The notes under the pieces are model-generated. The model did not search any database. It had not been told where the DNA came from and worked only from the letters and a program-made list of their open reading frames with translations. A DNA stretch of 64,000 bases from Micromonospora mirobrigensis (lineage in GTDB: Bacteria > Actinomycetota > Actinomycetes > Mycobacteriales > Micromonosporaceae). Location: NCBI RefSeq assembly GCF_900091555.1, contig NZ_FMCX01000005.1:62001-126000 (forward strand), written 5' to 3'. The translations under genes and the position numbers were made by a program. Below, piece by piece: positions 8,016 to 16,190 of the stretch (position 1 is the first letter of the stretch; each line of letters starts with the position of its first letter).

Positions 8016-10691
8016 ATGTCCCTGTCACCGTCCCAGCGATTCCGACTACTGGTCGCTCCAGCGGCCGCCCTCGCCCTGGCGCTCTCGGCCGCCGCCGTCA
8101 CGCCCGCCTCCGCCCGGAGCCCCGGCGCGGACCGGGCGACCACCGTGGCGCCGGTCGCCGCCCCGACCGTCACCCCGATCGCCAAGCCCACCTCCCGGGC
8201 CGTCAAGCCCGCCGCGCCGGCGAAGCCCACCGCCGCCCGCAAAGGCAGCCGCGCCGTGGTCACCTGGAAGAAGCCCGCCGACCACGGCAGCGCCATCACC
8301 GGGTACGTCGTGACGCCCTACCGCAACGGACGCGTCCAGCCGGCGAAGTCCTTCGACGCCACCACCACCCGCCGGTACGTCACCGGGCTGCGCACCGGCG
8401 GGACGTACACCTTCACCGTGGCGGCCCGCAACAAGGCCGGCGTCGGGCCGACCAGCCCGCGCTCCGGCGCGCCGAAGGTGCTGGCGCTCCCGTCCGCACC
8501 GACCATCATCGCGGTGTACGCCAACAGCGTCGGCGCGACGCTGAGCTGGACCCCCGGATCCGACGGCGGTTCCCCGGTGACCAACTGGGTGATCACCCCG
8601 TACGTCGGTGGCGTCCGGCTGGCCGGTCAGACCGTCGGCCCGGCGACCACCGGCAGCGTCACCGGCCTCACCGCGGGCGTCACCTACCGGTTCACCGTCG
8701 CCGCCCGCACGGTCGAGGGCACCGGGCCGGAGTCGCCGCTGTCGCCGCCGGTCATCACCAACGTGTCGCCCACGTTGTCGTTCGGCACGCCACCGCCGGC
8801 CGCGGTCGGCGTCGCGTACGTGGCCAACCTGAACGTCACCCACGGGGTGCCACCGTTCGTCTGGTCGGTAGCCTCGGGCAGCCTGCCGTCCGGCCTGACC
8901 CTCCAGGCCTCGAACGGCACCCTCTCCGGCGTGCCGACCACCGCGGGGACCTACCCGTTCGTGGTCCGGGTGGTCGACTCGGCCGGCAACGCCGGCTCCC
9001 GACTGGTGGTGCTCGTCGTCAACCAGGCACCCAGCCTGAACTTCCCGCCGCCGCCGCTGGCCGAGGTGGGCGCGATCTACTCCGACCAGCTCGTGGTGGT
9101 CGGCGGCACGGCGCCGTTCAGCTGGTCGCTGGCCGCCGGCTCGCTGCCGCCCGGGCTGACCCTCGACCCGGCCACCGGGCTGCTCTCCGGCCGGCCGACG
9201 GTGGCCGGCGCCTACTCGTTCACGGTCCGGGTCACCGACGCCTTCGGGCTGACCGACACCCAGGACGTCCGGCTGATCGTCCAGGCGGCCAGCATCGTCA
9301 CACTGACCGCCGACACGACTCTCACCAACTTCGGCACCCCGGTGGGCTTCCACGTGACGATCGGACCGGGCGTCGCCGAGGGGAGCGTCACCCTGATCGA
9401 CGTGCTGCCCAACGGCACCGAGAACCCGATCGCCTCCTTCCCGGTGACCCTCAACGCGGCGGCGTTCCAGGTGCAGATGCCGGCGTTCGGCCTGAACACC
9501 TTCCGCGTCCAGTACGACAGCACCAACACCAACGCGACGGTGGAGTCCAACACCGTCACCATCGACGTGCGGGCCGTCACGAGCCAGCTGTCGATCGACC
9601 AGTTCGCCCAGTCCGGCGTCGGTGGCGTCGCCGACCAGTTCATCTCGGTGATCAACACCACCTCGATCGACCTGCCGATCGCCGGCTTCCAGATCCAGAC
9701 CCCGGGCCTGACGGTCACCGTGCCGTCCAGCGCCCGGCCGCTGCCGCCCCGGCGGGGCTACCTGATCGCGGCCACCGACTACAGCCTGACCAACATCCAG
9801 GCCGACCTGGTGGTGCCGAGCCTCGGCACCGGCGGCGGGTTCCGGATCGTCGCCCCGGACGTGCCGCACACCGTGGTGGACGCCGCGGGCAACGCCCCCG
9901 GATATTCCGAGGGCACCCCGCTGCCGGCGTTCGGCAGCCCGCCGTTCGTGCACTTCGCCTGGGTACGCCTGCGGGTGAACGGGGCGCCGTACGACTCGGT
10001 CAACAACGCGGCCGACTTCCGGCTGGTCTCCACGGTGATCGGCCCGATCAACGGGGTGCCGTCGGCGCTGGGCAGCCCGTCGCCGCAGAACAGCCTCGGC
10101 ACCTACCAGCAGAACGCCAACCTCCAGTCGACCCTGCTGGACAACGGGGTCGCCGCGACCGCCACACCCAACCAGGACAAGACGGCGACCCGGTGGGTGG
10201 TCCGGTTCACCGTCACCAACCGCTCCACCGCGCCGATCACCCAGGCCCGGGTCCGGATCACCGCGCTGAGCCAGGCCAACGGCGCCCCGAAGCCGTGGGG
10301 GCCGACGCCGATCTCGCACGGCGACCTGCGGCTGATCAACCCGGCCACGCCCACCAGCACGGTCACGCTCAGCAACGGCAACACGGTGACCGTGAACAAC
10401 CTGTCGATGGACGCGCCGGCGACCTACCCGCCCGGTGGTGGGCTGTCCACCACCCTGGCCATCCCGCTCGACCTGGGTGGGCTCGGCTCGGGCCGCTCGG
10501 TCAACCTGGCGTTGACCTTCGCCATCGACACCGCGGGCCCGATCTGGGTGGGCTGGGACCTCGACGCGCTCGGCGGAACGCCCACCGTCACCACCGCCCG
10601 GGTGGCGGCCAGGTCCGCCCACCTGCCCAAGGCGGGGCCGAACACGGCCGGTTTCCGCACGTCCCCCAAGCTCAGCGGCGCCCAGCGGTGA
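8016..10691 (+). CDS. secreted multidomain protein: FN3, Ig-like and lamin-tail-like domains
   Basis: 891 residues with a clear Sec signal peptide (Arg, a long Ala/Leu/Val core, cleavage near TPASA at about residue 33). Then come two fibronectin type III repeats (about 60-155 and 155-250, each ending in TYTFTVAARN/TYRFTVAART), two cadherin-like putative Ig repeats (about 255-430, with SGSLPSGLTL...GTLSGVPTTAGTYPF and SLPPGLTL...LLSGRPTVAGAYSF) and a third Ig-like module. A lamin-tail-like domain (about 525-680, QFISVINTTSIDLPIAGFQI) and a C-terminal beta-rich region complete it. There is no membrane anchor or catalytic motif. The role is probably extracellular adhesion or matrix binding, by inference. 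The ATG has AGGAG seven bases upstream. Confidence 0.88.
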   Translation: MSLSPSQRFRLLVAPAAALALALSAAAVTPASARSPGADRATTVAPVAAPTVTPIAKPTSRAVKPAAPAKPTAARKGSRAVVTWKKPADHGSAITGYVVTPYRNGRVQPAKSFDATTTRRYVTGLRTGGTYTFTVAARNKAGVGPTSPRSGAPKVLALPSAPTIIAVYANSVGATLSWTPGSDGGSPVTNWVITPYVGGVRLAGQTVGPATTGSVTGLTAGVTYRFTVAARTVEGTGPESPLSPPVITNVSPTLSFGTPPPAAVGVAYVANLNVTHGVPPFVWSVASGSLPSGLTLQASNGTLSGVPTTAGTYPFVVRVVDSAGNAGSRLVVLVVNQAPSLNFPPPPLAEVGAIYSDQLVVVGGTAPFSWSLAAGSLPPGLTLDPATGLLSGRPTVAGAYSFTVRVTDAFGLTDTQDVRLIVQAASIVTLTADTTLTNFGTPVGFHVTIGPGVAEGSVTLIDVLPNGTENPIASFPVTLNAAAFQVQMPAFGLNTFRVQYDSTNTNATVESNTVTIDVRAVTSQLSIDQFAQSGVGGVADQFISVINTTSIDLPIAGFQIQTPGLTVTVPSSARPLPPRRGYLIAATDYSLTNIQADLVVPSLGTGGGFRIVAPDVPHTVVDAAGNAPGYSEGTPLPAFGSPPFVHFAWVRLRVNGAPYDSVNNAADFRLVSTVIGPINGVPSALGSPSPQNSLGTYQQNANLQSTLLDNGVAATATPNQDKTATRWVVRFTVTNRSTAPITQARVRITALSQANGAPKPWGPTPISHGDLRLINPATPTSTVTLSNGNTVTVNNLSMDAPATYPPGGGLSTTLAIPLDLGGLGSGRSVNLALTFAIDTAGPIWVGWDLDALGGTPTVTTARVAARSAHLPKAGPNTAGFRTSPKLSGAQR

Positions 10692-10793
10692 GCTGAGACG
10701 AACCACCACGTGCGGGTGGCGTGCCTCCGGGCCGCCACCCGCACCGCCGTCCGCGCGTTGACCCTCTGTAGCGCCATCGAAGGGGGCACAGAG

Positions 10794-11630
10794 ATGCGGA
10801 CGTCCGGACGCTTCGCCTACGGCCTGCGGGTCCGCGGCCTGGACGACGTCGAGGAGTTGATGCCGGCGGACCCGGACGGCACCGAGCCGGAGCTGGAGAT
10901 CCGGCAGGCCGGTGACGGCCCGCCACCCACCACGGTTCCTCTCAACCAGCGGTACGGGGCGCGGCTGCTCGCCGACGGGCGGCGGCACCTCGCCATGGAC
11001 CGGGACCGGGGCACCGCCACCTTCCACGGGCCGCCGCTGAGTCGCGACCTGCTCGCCCACCCGTACCTGGCGCCGGCCGCGGTCGCGTTCAACCGGTGGG
11101 CGGGCCGGGAGACGTTCCACGCCGGCGCCTTCGTCCGCGACGGCCGGGCCTGGGCGGTACTGGGCCCGCGTACGGCCGGCAAGAGCAGTCTGCTGGCGGC
11201 GCTGGCGGCGCGCGGCGTACCGGTGGTGGCCGACGACGTGGTGGTGGTGGACGGCGCCGACGTCTTCGCCGGACCACGCTGCATCGACCTCCGGGAGCCG
11301 GTGCCCGGGGTGGGACTCGACACCCGGCCCGCCCGGGAGCGCACCCGCACGAGGGTGCCGCTGCCGCCGATCGCCGACCGGACACCGCTGGGCGGCTGGT
11401 ACTTCCTGCGCTGGGGGGACGAGTTGAGTGTGCCGGCCGTGACCGCCGCCGAACTGCTCGGCCGGCTGGCCGCCTGGCGCTCCTGCCCCGAGCTGCCGTC
11501 CGCCCCGGCGACCCTGCTGGCGCTCGCCGCCCTGCCGGCCTGGGACCTGACCCGGCCGCGGGACTGGGCCGCGCTGGACCGGACCTGCGCGCTGCTCGGC
11601 GTGGCCCGGGCCGAACGGGGCCCGGCGTGA
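10794..11630 (+). CDS. HPr-kinase-like protein of a lasso peptide cluster
   Basis: 278 residues with a P-loop GPRTAGKSS at 124-132 and VADDVV at 145-150, as in HPr kinase/phosphorylase C-terminal domains; no HPr context is present. Such homologues occur in paeninodin-type lasso peptide clusters, where they phosphorylate the C-terminal Ser of the precursor. The precursor proposed at 15930-16091 ends in Ala-Ser-Ala, giving a penultimate Ser as possible target. The ATG is preceded by AAGGGGG. The TGA overlaps the GTG of the next gene, so the two are coupled. Alternatively it could have lost kinase activity and act as a scaffold. Confidence 0.82.
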   Translation: MRTSGRFAYGLRVRGLDDVEELMPADPDGTEPELEIRQAGDGPPPTTVPLNQRYGARLLADGRRHLAMDRDRGTATFHGPPLSRDLLAHPYLAPAAVAFNRWAGRETFHAGAFVRDGRAWAVLGPRTAGKSSLLAALAARGVPVVADDVVVVDGADVFAGPRCIDLREPVPGVGLDTRPARERTRTRVPLPPIADRTPLGGWYFLRWGDELSVPAVTAAELLGRLAAWRSCPELPSAPATLLALAALPAWDLTRPRDWAALDRTCALLGVARAERGPA

Positions 11631-13015
11631 CCGCCGCGGCCCTGCCGGACGCCGTCCGCTGCCTCGCCCTCGACGAGGCGGCCGTGCGGACCTCGGCCGC
11701 GCTGCACGCCGACGGGATCGACAGCCTGCTGCTCAAGGGCGCCGGGCTGGCCCGGCACCTCGGGACCGCACCCGTACGCCGCTACATCGACGTCGACCTG
11801 CTGGTCGCCCCGGAGGCGTTCGACGCCGCCCGGACGGTGCTGGACGGGCTCGGATACCGCTCGGTGATGCCGGGCGCCCGCCCCGACGACTGGGTGCTCG
11901 ACTACGAGCAGGCGTGGACCGTTCCCGGCCCCGGCGGCCTGGTGGTCGACCTGCACCGCGGCTTCCACGGCGTACGCGACCCCGACGCGTTCTGGGCCGC
12001 CCTCTCCGCGACGGCGGTGCGGATCCCGCTGGCCGGCGGCGTCGTGGCGGTCCCCGACCGGGTGGGGGCGGCGCTGCTGGTGGCCCTGCACGCCGCCATG
12101 CCGGGCCGGTCGACCGGACCCCGCGCCGACCTGGAACGGGCGCTGGAGGTGTTCCCGCCGGACGTCTGGTCCGCCGCCGCCGACCTCGCCGGCCGGACCC
12201 GGGCGACCGCGATGTTCGACCTGGGGCTGCGCCGCGTCGAGGCCGGCGCCCGGCTCGCCGAGCGGCTCGGGCCCGGCGGTGAGCTGACGACGGTGGAGTG
12301 GCTCACCGGTCACCGTGGTTCGGGGGCGGCGCACCTGCTGGCCCGGGCCGCCGAGTTGCCGACCCGCCGGCAGCGGCTGCGCTACCTGGCCCGTCGGCTC
12401 GTGCCCTCCCCGGCCGCCATGCGCTACGGCCGACCGCTGGCCGGTCGCGGTCGTGCCGGACTGACGCTGGCCTACCTGGCCCGGTTCACCCGGGCGACCT
12501 GGCAGGTGCCGCGGGCCGTACCCGAGCTGCGTCGCGCGGCCCGGCTCGCCCGCCGCGACGTCGCCGCACGGACCGGTGCCGGCCGGCCGCGCGCCAGGCG
12601 CTCCGGCGGCGTCCTGCCGGCGCTGGCCCGGCAGACGCGCCGGTACGGGCCGGCGGGGCTGCGGGTGGCGGCGTGGACGGTCCGCGCGCACCGGCTGGTC
12701 CGCCGGCAGCTGGCCGATGGCGGCCTGGCGGCCGTCCGGCTCTCCGCTCCACCGTCGGGCGCCGATCGTGGGCTGGTCCGGGGGGTGCTGCGCCGCACCG
12801 GCGCGAACTGCCTGGAACGGTCCCTGGTGCTGCAACGCTTCGACGCCGACCGGGGCGCCGCCCGGGTGCTGGTGATCGGGGTGACCGCCCCCCGGCGCGG
12901 GTTCCACGCCCACGCCTGGCTGGACGGTGACGCCGACCAGCACCGGGCGGGCATGCAGGAGATCCTGCGTCGACCCGCGCCGGCCGGCTGGTTCCCGGCC
13001 GGTCAGGACCGCTGA
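11627..13015 (+). CDS. fusion of nucleotidyltransferase-like and lasso B2 (transglutaminase-like) peptidase domains
   Basis: 462 residues. The N-terminal ~300 resemble the uncharacterised nucleotidyltransferase family seen in lasso clusters (LLLKGAGLARHLG followed by RRYIDVDLLV, with the DxD metal pair). The C-terminal ~100 residues are the lasso B2 leader peptidase: catalytic Cys395 in RRTGANCLERSLVLQRF, His427/His429 in GFHAHAW and Asp433. B2 enzymes cut the leader from the precursor after a conserved Thr-x. Having both activities in one chain is unusual, since they are usually separate proteins. The GTG start overlaps the kinase stop (GTGA). Its 3' end overlaps the PqqD gene tail-to-tail by 13 nt. 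Confidence 0.85.
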   Translation: MTAAALPDAVRCLALDEAAVRTSAALHADGIDSLLLKGAGLARHLGTAPVRRYIDVDLLVAPEAFDAARTVLDGLGYRSVMPGARPDDWVLDYEQAWTVPGPGGLVVDLHRGFHGVRDPDAFWAALSATAVRIPLAGGVVAVPDRVGAALLVALHAAMPGRSTGPRADLERALEVFPPDVWSAAADLAGRTRATAMFDLGLRRVEAGARLAERLGPGGELTTVEWLTGHRGSGAAHLLARAAELPTRRQRLRYLARRLVPSPAAMRYGRPLAGRGRAGLTLAYLARFTRATWQVPRAVPELRRAARLARRDVAARTGAGRPRARRSGGVLPALARQTRRYGPAGLRVAAWTVRAHRLVRRQLADGGLAAVRLSAPPSGADRGLVRGVLRRTGANCLERSLVLQRFDADRGAARVLVIGVTAPRRGFHAHAWLDGDADQHRAGMQEILRRPAPAGWFPAGQDR

Positions 13016-13284
13016 AGCAGGCCGTGGCCGTCCAGCTCGGACAGGAAGCGGGTGACGTCGTCGGCGGCCCGCTCCCGCTCGACCGGAGCGGTCGCGGCCA
13101 GCGCCTCGGTCAGCTCGTCGGCGGTGGCGCCGTCGAGCAGCCGTCGCCAGAGCAGTGCCGCTGAGCGGTCCAGGCCGAAGTAGACCGAGTTCCTGGTGTC
13201 CAGGACGACGATCTCGTCGCCGGCCTCCCGCCAGGCCGCGTGCTGCTGGCCGATCCGGTAGACGGTGTGCCGTTGTCCGTTCAT
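13003..13284 (-). CDS. PqqD-like RiPP recognition element (lasso B1)
   Basis: 93 residues with the PqqD fold pattern: an N-terminal beta-hairpin, DEIVVLDTRNSVYFGLDRSAALLWRRLLDG, and a winged helix ending in FLSELDGHGLL. In lasso pathways this B1 protein binds the YxxPxL leader motif and presents the precursor to the B2 protease. The ATG overlaps the TGA of the cyclase-like gene (ATGA), making it the last gene of the minus-strand cluster. Confidence 0.9.
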   Translation of the reverse strand: MNGQRHTVYRIGQQHAAWREAGDEIVVLDTRNSVYFGLDRSAALLWRRLLDGATADELTEALAATAPVERERAADDVTRFLSELDGHGLLQRS

Positions 13285-14414
13285 CGGGAGACCTCCGTGG
13301 TCGGTGACTGAACCGGTGGGTGTCGGACGAGCCAGAGCTGCTGGACGAGCGCCATCGTGCCGGCCGGGATCGGCCAGTGGGACCACACCGTCCGCAGGCC
13401 GGCCGGGTCGACCAGCGTCTCGTCCACCCCGGCGCCGTCCCAGCTCCGGACGAACTCCCGGGTGGGGGTGCGCAGGAAGGCGCCGAGGAAGTTCGCCTTG
13501 CGGCGCGCAGCGACGATCACCTCGGGCAGCTGCCCGGCGGCGATGCCGGCGAGCAGGTCCACCCGGGCCGGGCGCCACCGCCGCCCCGCCCAGCCGGTCA
13601 GCGCGGCCACGAAGCCGGGGTCCAGCAGCGGATGCACCGGCAGCACGTCGTGGTCGTCGCTGACCAGCGCGAAGGCGTCGATCCCGGTACGCAGGTCCCG
13701 GCGCCGAAGGTGCCAGGCGACGCGCCGGTCGAGCCGGTGCGGCTCGGCCCGCACCTCGGCCCGGTACGCCTCGGCGACGGCCACGGCCACCTCCGGGCGC
13801 AGCCACGGCATCGGCGGCAGCAGCGGCGCCGGTCGGCGGCCGAGCCGGCGCACCGCACCGGCGGCCCGGCGCAGGTACGCCCACGCCGTACGCGGCGCCG
13901 GCCGGCGCCAGCCGGCGAGCACCTGGTCGCCACCGGCCCCGGTGAGCAGTGCGCCGCCCCGGGCCAGCTCGATGATGGGCAGGTGCACGTGCAGGTTCAC
14001 CGGGTGCCGCAGGCCGTACCGGTGCAGGAACCGTCGCGCCACCTCGCCGACCAGGTCGAGCTCGTCGTACACGTGCTGGATCTGCCAGTGCTCGCGGACG
14101 CCGAGCACGTCGACGATCCGTTCCTGCCAGGACGACTCGTCGGTGCGCGGCACGTCGGGATAGCGCCAGGTGAACGGGACGGGGTCGGGCAGCCCGTGGC
14201 GGCGGGCGACCCGCACCGCGACGGCCAGGACCAGGGACGAGTCCAGGCCACCGGAGAAGCTGACCAGGCAGGGCGGCCGGAGCAGCGCGGGCAGCACCGC
14301 CGATTCCAGCGCGGCCAGCGGCGAGTCGGCGGCCGGGCTGGCCGGGGCGGTCGACGGCGGATCGACGCCCAGCACGACGCCGGCGGCGATGTCGAAGGTG
14401 GCGACGGAGGACAT
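13281..14414 (-). CDS. asparagine-synthase-like lasso cyclase (short form)
   Basis: 377 residues carrying the PP-loop ATPase motif SGGLDSS (54-60) and the second signature LLTGAGGDQVLAGW near 165, as in the lasso macrolactam synthetases that adenylate an Asp/Glu side chain and join it to the peptide N-terminus. Lasso cyclases and asparagine synthetases normally have an N-terminal glutaminase-like domain of roughly 200 residues; here only about 50 residues precede the PP-loop, so that domain is essentially missing. The ATG at 14414 is preceded by GAGGTG with good spacing; a GTG at 14420 directly abuts the permease stop. It lies in a tight operon with the exporter upstream and PqqD downstream. 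Confidence 0.85.
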   Translation of the reverse strand: MSSVATFDIAAGVVLGVDPPSTAPASPAADSPLAALESAVLPALLRPPCLVSFSGGLDSSLVLAVAVRVARRHGLPDPVPFTWRYPDVPRTDESSWQERIVDVLGVREHWQIQHVYDELDLVGEVARRFLHRYGLRHPVNLHVHLPIIELARGGALLTGAGGDQVLAGWRRPAPRTAWAYLRRAAGAVRRLGRRPAPLLPPMPWLRPEVAVAVAEAYRAEVRAEPHRLDRRVAWHLRRRDLRTGIDAFALVSDDHDVLPVHPLLDPGFVAALTGWAGRRWRPARVDLLAGIAAGQLPEVIVAARRKANFLGAFLRTPTREFVRSWDGAGVDETLVDPAGLRTVWSHWPIPAGTMALVQQLWLVRHPPVQSPTTEVSR

Positions 14415-14421
14415 GGTCACC

Positions 14422-15288
14422 TCAGATCCGGGTGAGGCGGCCGCGCCGCCGGGCCGAGCGCAGCGCGCGGTCGAACAGCCACACCGACGCCGGAAGCAGG
14501 ACCGCCACGCCGCCGGTGAGCAGCAACAGCTCCGCCCCCCAGGGGTCGCCGGCCAGCGCCTGCCGCAGACCGTCGATGGCGACCCGGCTGGGCAGCACCG
14601 CCGTCAGCGCGGCCGGCACGCCGGGCAACGCGGTGACCGGGAAGTAGGCGCCGGAGACGAAGGAGAGCGCCACGAGCAGCAGTCGGGCCAGCACGTCTCC
14701 ACGGCCGGTGACCACCGTGACCGCCATCAGCGCGATCCCGACCCCCATCATCGCGGCGGCGCCGGCCAGCAGGATCAGCGCCACTCCGAGCCCGCTGGCC
14801 TCGCCCACGTCCAGGCCGAACAGCAGCGCGAGGACCACCAGGTAGAGGGCGGCCCGCAGCAGGGCGACCAGGAACGGGTACGCCGCCAACCCGACCGCGA
14901 GCACCCCGGCGGAGACGGGTTGGACGGTCAGCAGCTCCAGGGTGCCGTCGCGCTGCTCCTGGGCGACGCGCCCGGCGACCTGGCTGGTGGCCGTCTGGAC
15001 CACGAGCATGAAGGTGATGCCCACGGCCACGAAGTCGAAGTAGTGCGGCGACGCGCCGAGCAGGCCGTCCTTCGGGGTGAGCACCCGGGAGATCACCAGG
15101 AAGAGGGCGAGGTTCACCACCCCGTAGGCGATGTCCAGCAGGAGCGGCGCCCACATCCGGCGACCCTCGGCGAGGTCCCGCCCGGCCAGCGCCAGAACCG
15201 CCCGGGCGCTGCCCGGTGCGCGCGCCGGCGCGGCGGACACCGGTCGGGCGGTCGGCGCGTACCCGGACGACGGCACGGGGACGGTCAT
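14422..15288 (-). CDS. ABC-2 type transporter permease
   Basis: 288 residues with six predicted membrane segments and the ABC-2 permease pattern (QEQRDGTLELLTVQPVS cytoplasmic segment, then FVSGAYFPVTALPGVPAAL). It pairs with the adjacent ATPase, whose stop lies 4 nt upstream, to form a peptide exporter. By position it should export, or confer self-resistance to, the lasso product. The ATG at 15288 is preferred to one 54 nt upstream because the longer form overlaps the ATPase. Confidence 0.9.
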   Translation of the reverse strand: MTVPVPSSGYAPTARPVSAAPARAPGSARAVLALAGRDLAEGRRMWAPLLLDIAYGVVNLALFLVISRVLTPKDGLLGASPHYFDFVAVGITFMLVVQTATSQVAGRVAQEQRDGTLELLTVQPVSAGVLAVGLAAYPFLVALLRAALYLVVLALLFGLDVGEASGLGVALILLAGAAAMMGVGIALMAVTVVTGRGDVLARLLLVALSFVSGAYFPVTALPGVPAALTAVLPSRVAIDGLRQALAGDPWGAELLLLTGGVAVLLPASVWLFDRALRSARRRGRLTRI

Positions 15289-15292
15289 CGGG

Positions 15293-15970
15293 TCACCGTT
15301 CACCGTGGACCGGGAAGCTGAGGGCGCGGTCGCACCGGTCACGGTCCTCGGGATGGTGGGACACCAGGACGCAGGTGAGGTCGCGGCGGCGGTCCAGGGC
15401 GGCCCAGAGCAGGGCGCGGGCGTGGACGTCCAGGGACCGGCCGGGCTCGTCGAGCAGGAGCAGGGCCGGATCGCCGAGCAGCGCGCGGGCGATGGTGACC
15501 CGGGCCCGCATGCCGGCCGAGCAGCGCTCCGTCGGCACGCGGGCGAAGGGCTCGATCTCCAACTCGGTCTCCAGCCGGGCGACCGCCGTGCGCGCGGCCG
15601 GCCCCGCGAGCCGGAGCCGGGCGGCCAGCAACAGGTTGTCGTGTCCGGACAGGCGGCCGTAGAGGCCCTGCTCGGGGGTGAGGCAGACGCCGGTGAGCCG
15701 CCGGGCCTGCGCCGAGCCGGCCGGGTGACCGGCGACGCTGGCCTCGCCGGCGGTGAAGGTGAGCGTGCCGGCGAGGCAGCGCAGCAGGGTGGTCTTCCCG
15801 GCGCCGTTCCGGCCGTCGAGCAGCAGACGCGTGCCGGCCGGGACGTCGAGGTCGAGCCCGTCGAAGACGGGGCGGGAACCGAAGCGCCGGGCGGCGTCGC
15901 GCACGCGCAACGTCACCACCGGCTCCGTCTCAGGCCGAGGCGCCGGCACCGCCGAAACCGTCATCCGCAC
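15293..15970 (-). CDS. ABC transporter ATP-binding protein
   Basis: About 225 residues with Walker A GRNGAGKTT (53-61), a degenerate signature CSAGM (150-154) in place of LSGGQ, Walker B LLLLDEP and an H-loop (SHH). It is the energising subunit for the downstream ABC-2 permease. The 5' end is uncertain. ATGs at 15970 and 15964 lie inside the precursor gene (41 or 35 nt overlap), whereas a GTG at 15919 starts just after the precursor stop with ACGGAG upstream and still keeps the whole ABC domain. Confidence 0.9.
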   Translation of the reverse strand: MRMTVSAVPAPRPETEPVVTLRVRDAARRFGSRPVFDGLDLDVPAGTRLLLDGRNGAGKTTLLRCLAGTLTFTAGEASVAGHPAGSAQARRLTGVCLTPEQGLYGRLSGHDNLLLAARLRLAGPAARTAVARLETELEIEPFARVPTERCSAGMRARVTIARALLGDPALLLLDEPGRSLDVHARALLWAALDRRRDLTCVLVSHHPEDRDRCDRALSFPVHGER

Positions 15971-16091
15971 CCAGGCCGCCGCCCTGGGTGAGTTCGGCGA
16001 GGGTGCCCAGCCGCTGGATGCGCGGCGGCTGGTAGACCCGGTCGGTGTCCGACTCCTGCGTGGCGCCCTGCGGCATGCGTACCTCGTTCAC
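15930..16091 (-). CDS. lasso-peptide-type precursor (53 residues)
   Basis: The GTG start at 16091 has AAGGGGA eight bases upstream, and the frame ends in TGA at 15930. Residues 20-35 run from Tyr to Thr and fit the lasso leader motif YxxPxIxxxGxxxxxT exactly (YQPP..., Gly29, Thr35). Cleavage after Thr-Gln would release the 17-residue core GGGLGADDGFGGAGASA: Gly1 as amine, Asp7 or Asp8 as acceptor for a 7- or 8-residue macrolactam ring, and Ser16 near the C-terminus. The core is extremely Gly/Ala-rich, with Phe10 as its only bulky residue, so a classical threaded lasso is not certain. The gene sits at the head of the exporter-cyclase-B1 operon, as expected for a precursor. It is easily missed because it is short, starts at GTG and overlaps the usual ATPase call. 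Confidence 0.85.
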   Translation of the reverse strand: MNEVRMPQGATQESDTDRVYQPPRIQRLGTLAELTQGGGLGADDGFGGAGASA

Positions 16092-16126
16092 TTTGTTTCC
16101 CCTTGTCGTTTTGCGGCCCTTCTGGG

Positions 16127-16132
16127 AGATTA
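16127..16132 (-). promoter_or_regulatory. possible -10 element of the lasso precursor operon
   Basis: On the minus strand TAATCT lies 36 nt upstream of the precursor GTG, in the 99-bp gap after the TetR gene. No good -35 is seen at 16-18 bp, so this is only a candidate. Confidence 0.25.
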
Positions 16133-16190
16133 CCGGCTCCTGGTCCTTTTCGTGGGAAGAAAGGCCAGGTCAACCGGTCGAGCAGCCGCG

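Noticed and set aside
8046..11120. Long minus-strand open frame over the FN3 protein
   Set aside because: Antisense shadow of the secreted protein and kinase genes, no start context and a Gly/Arg-rich composition.
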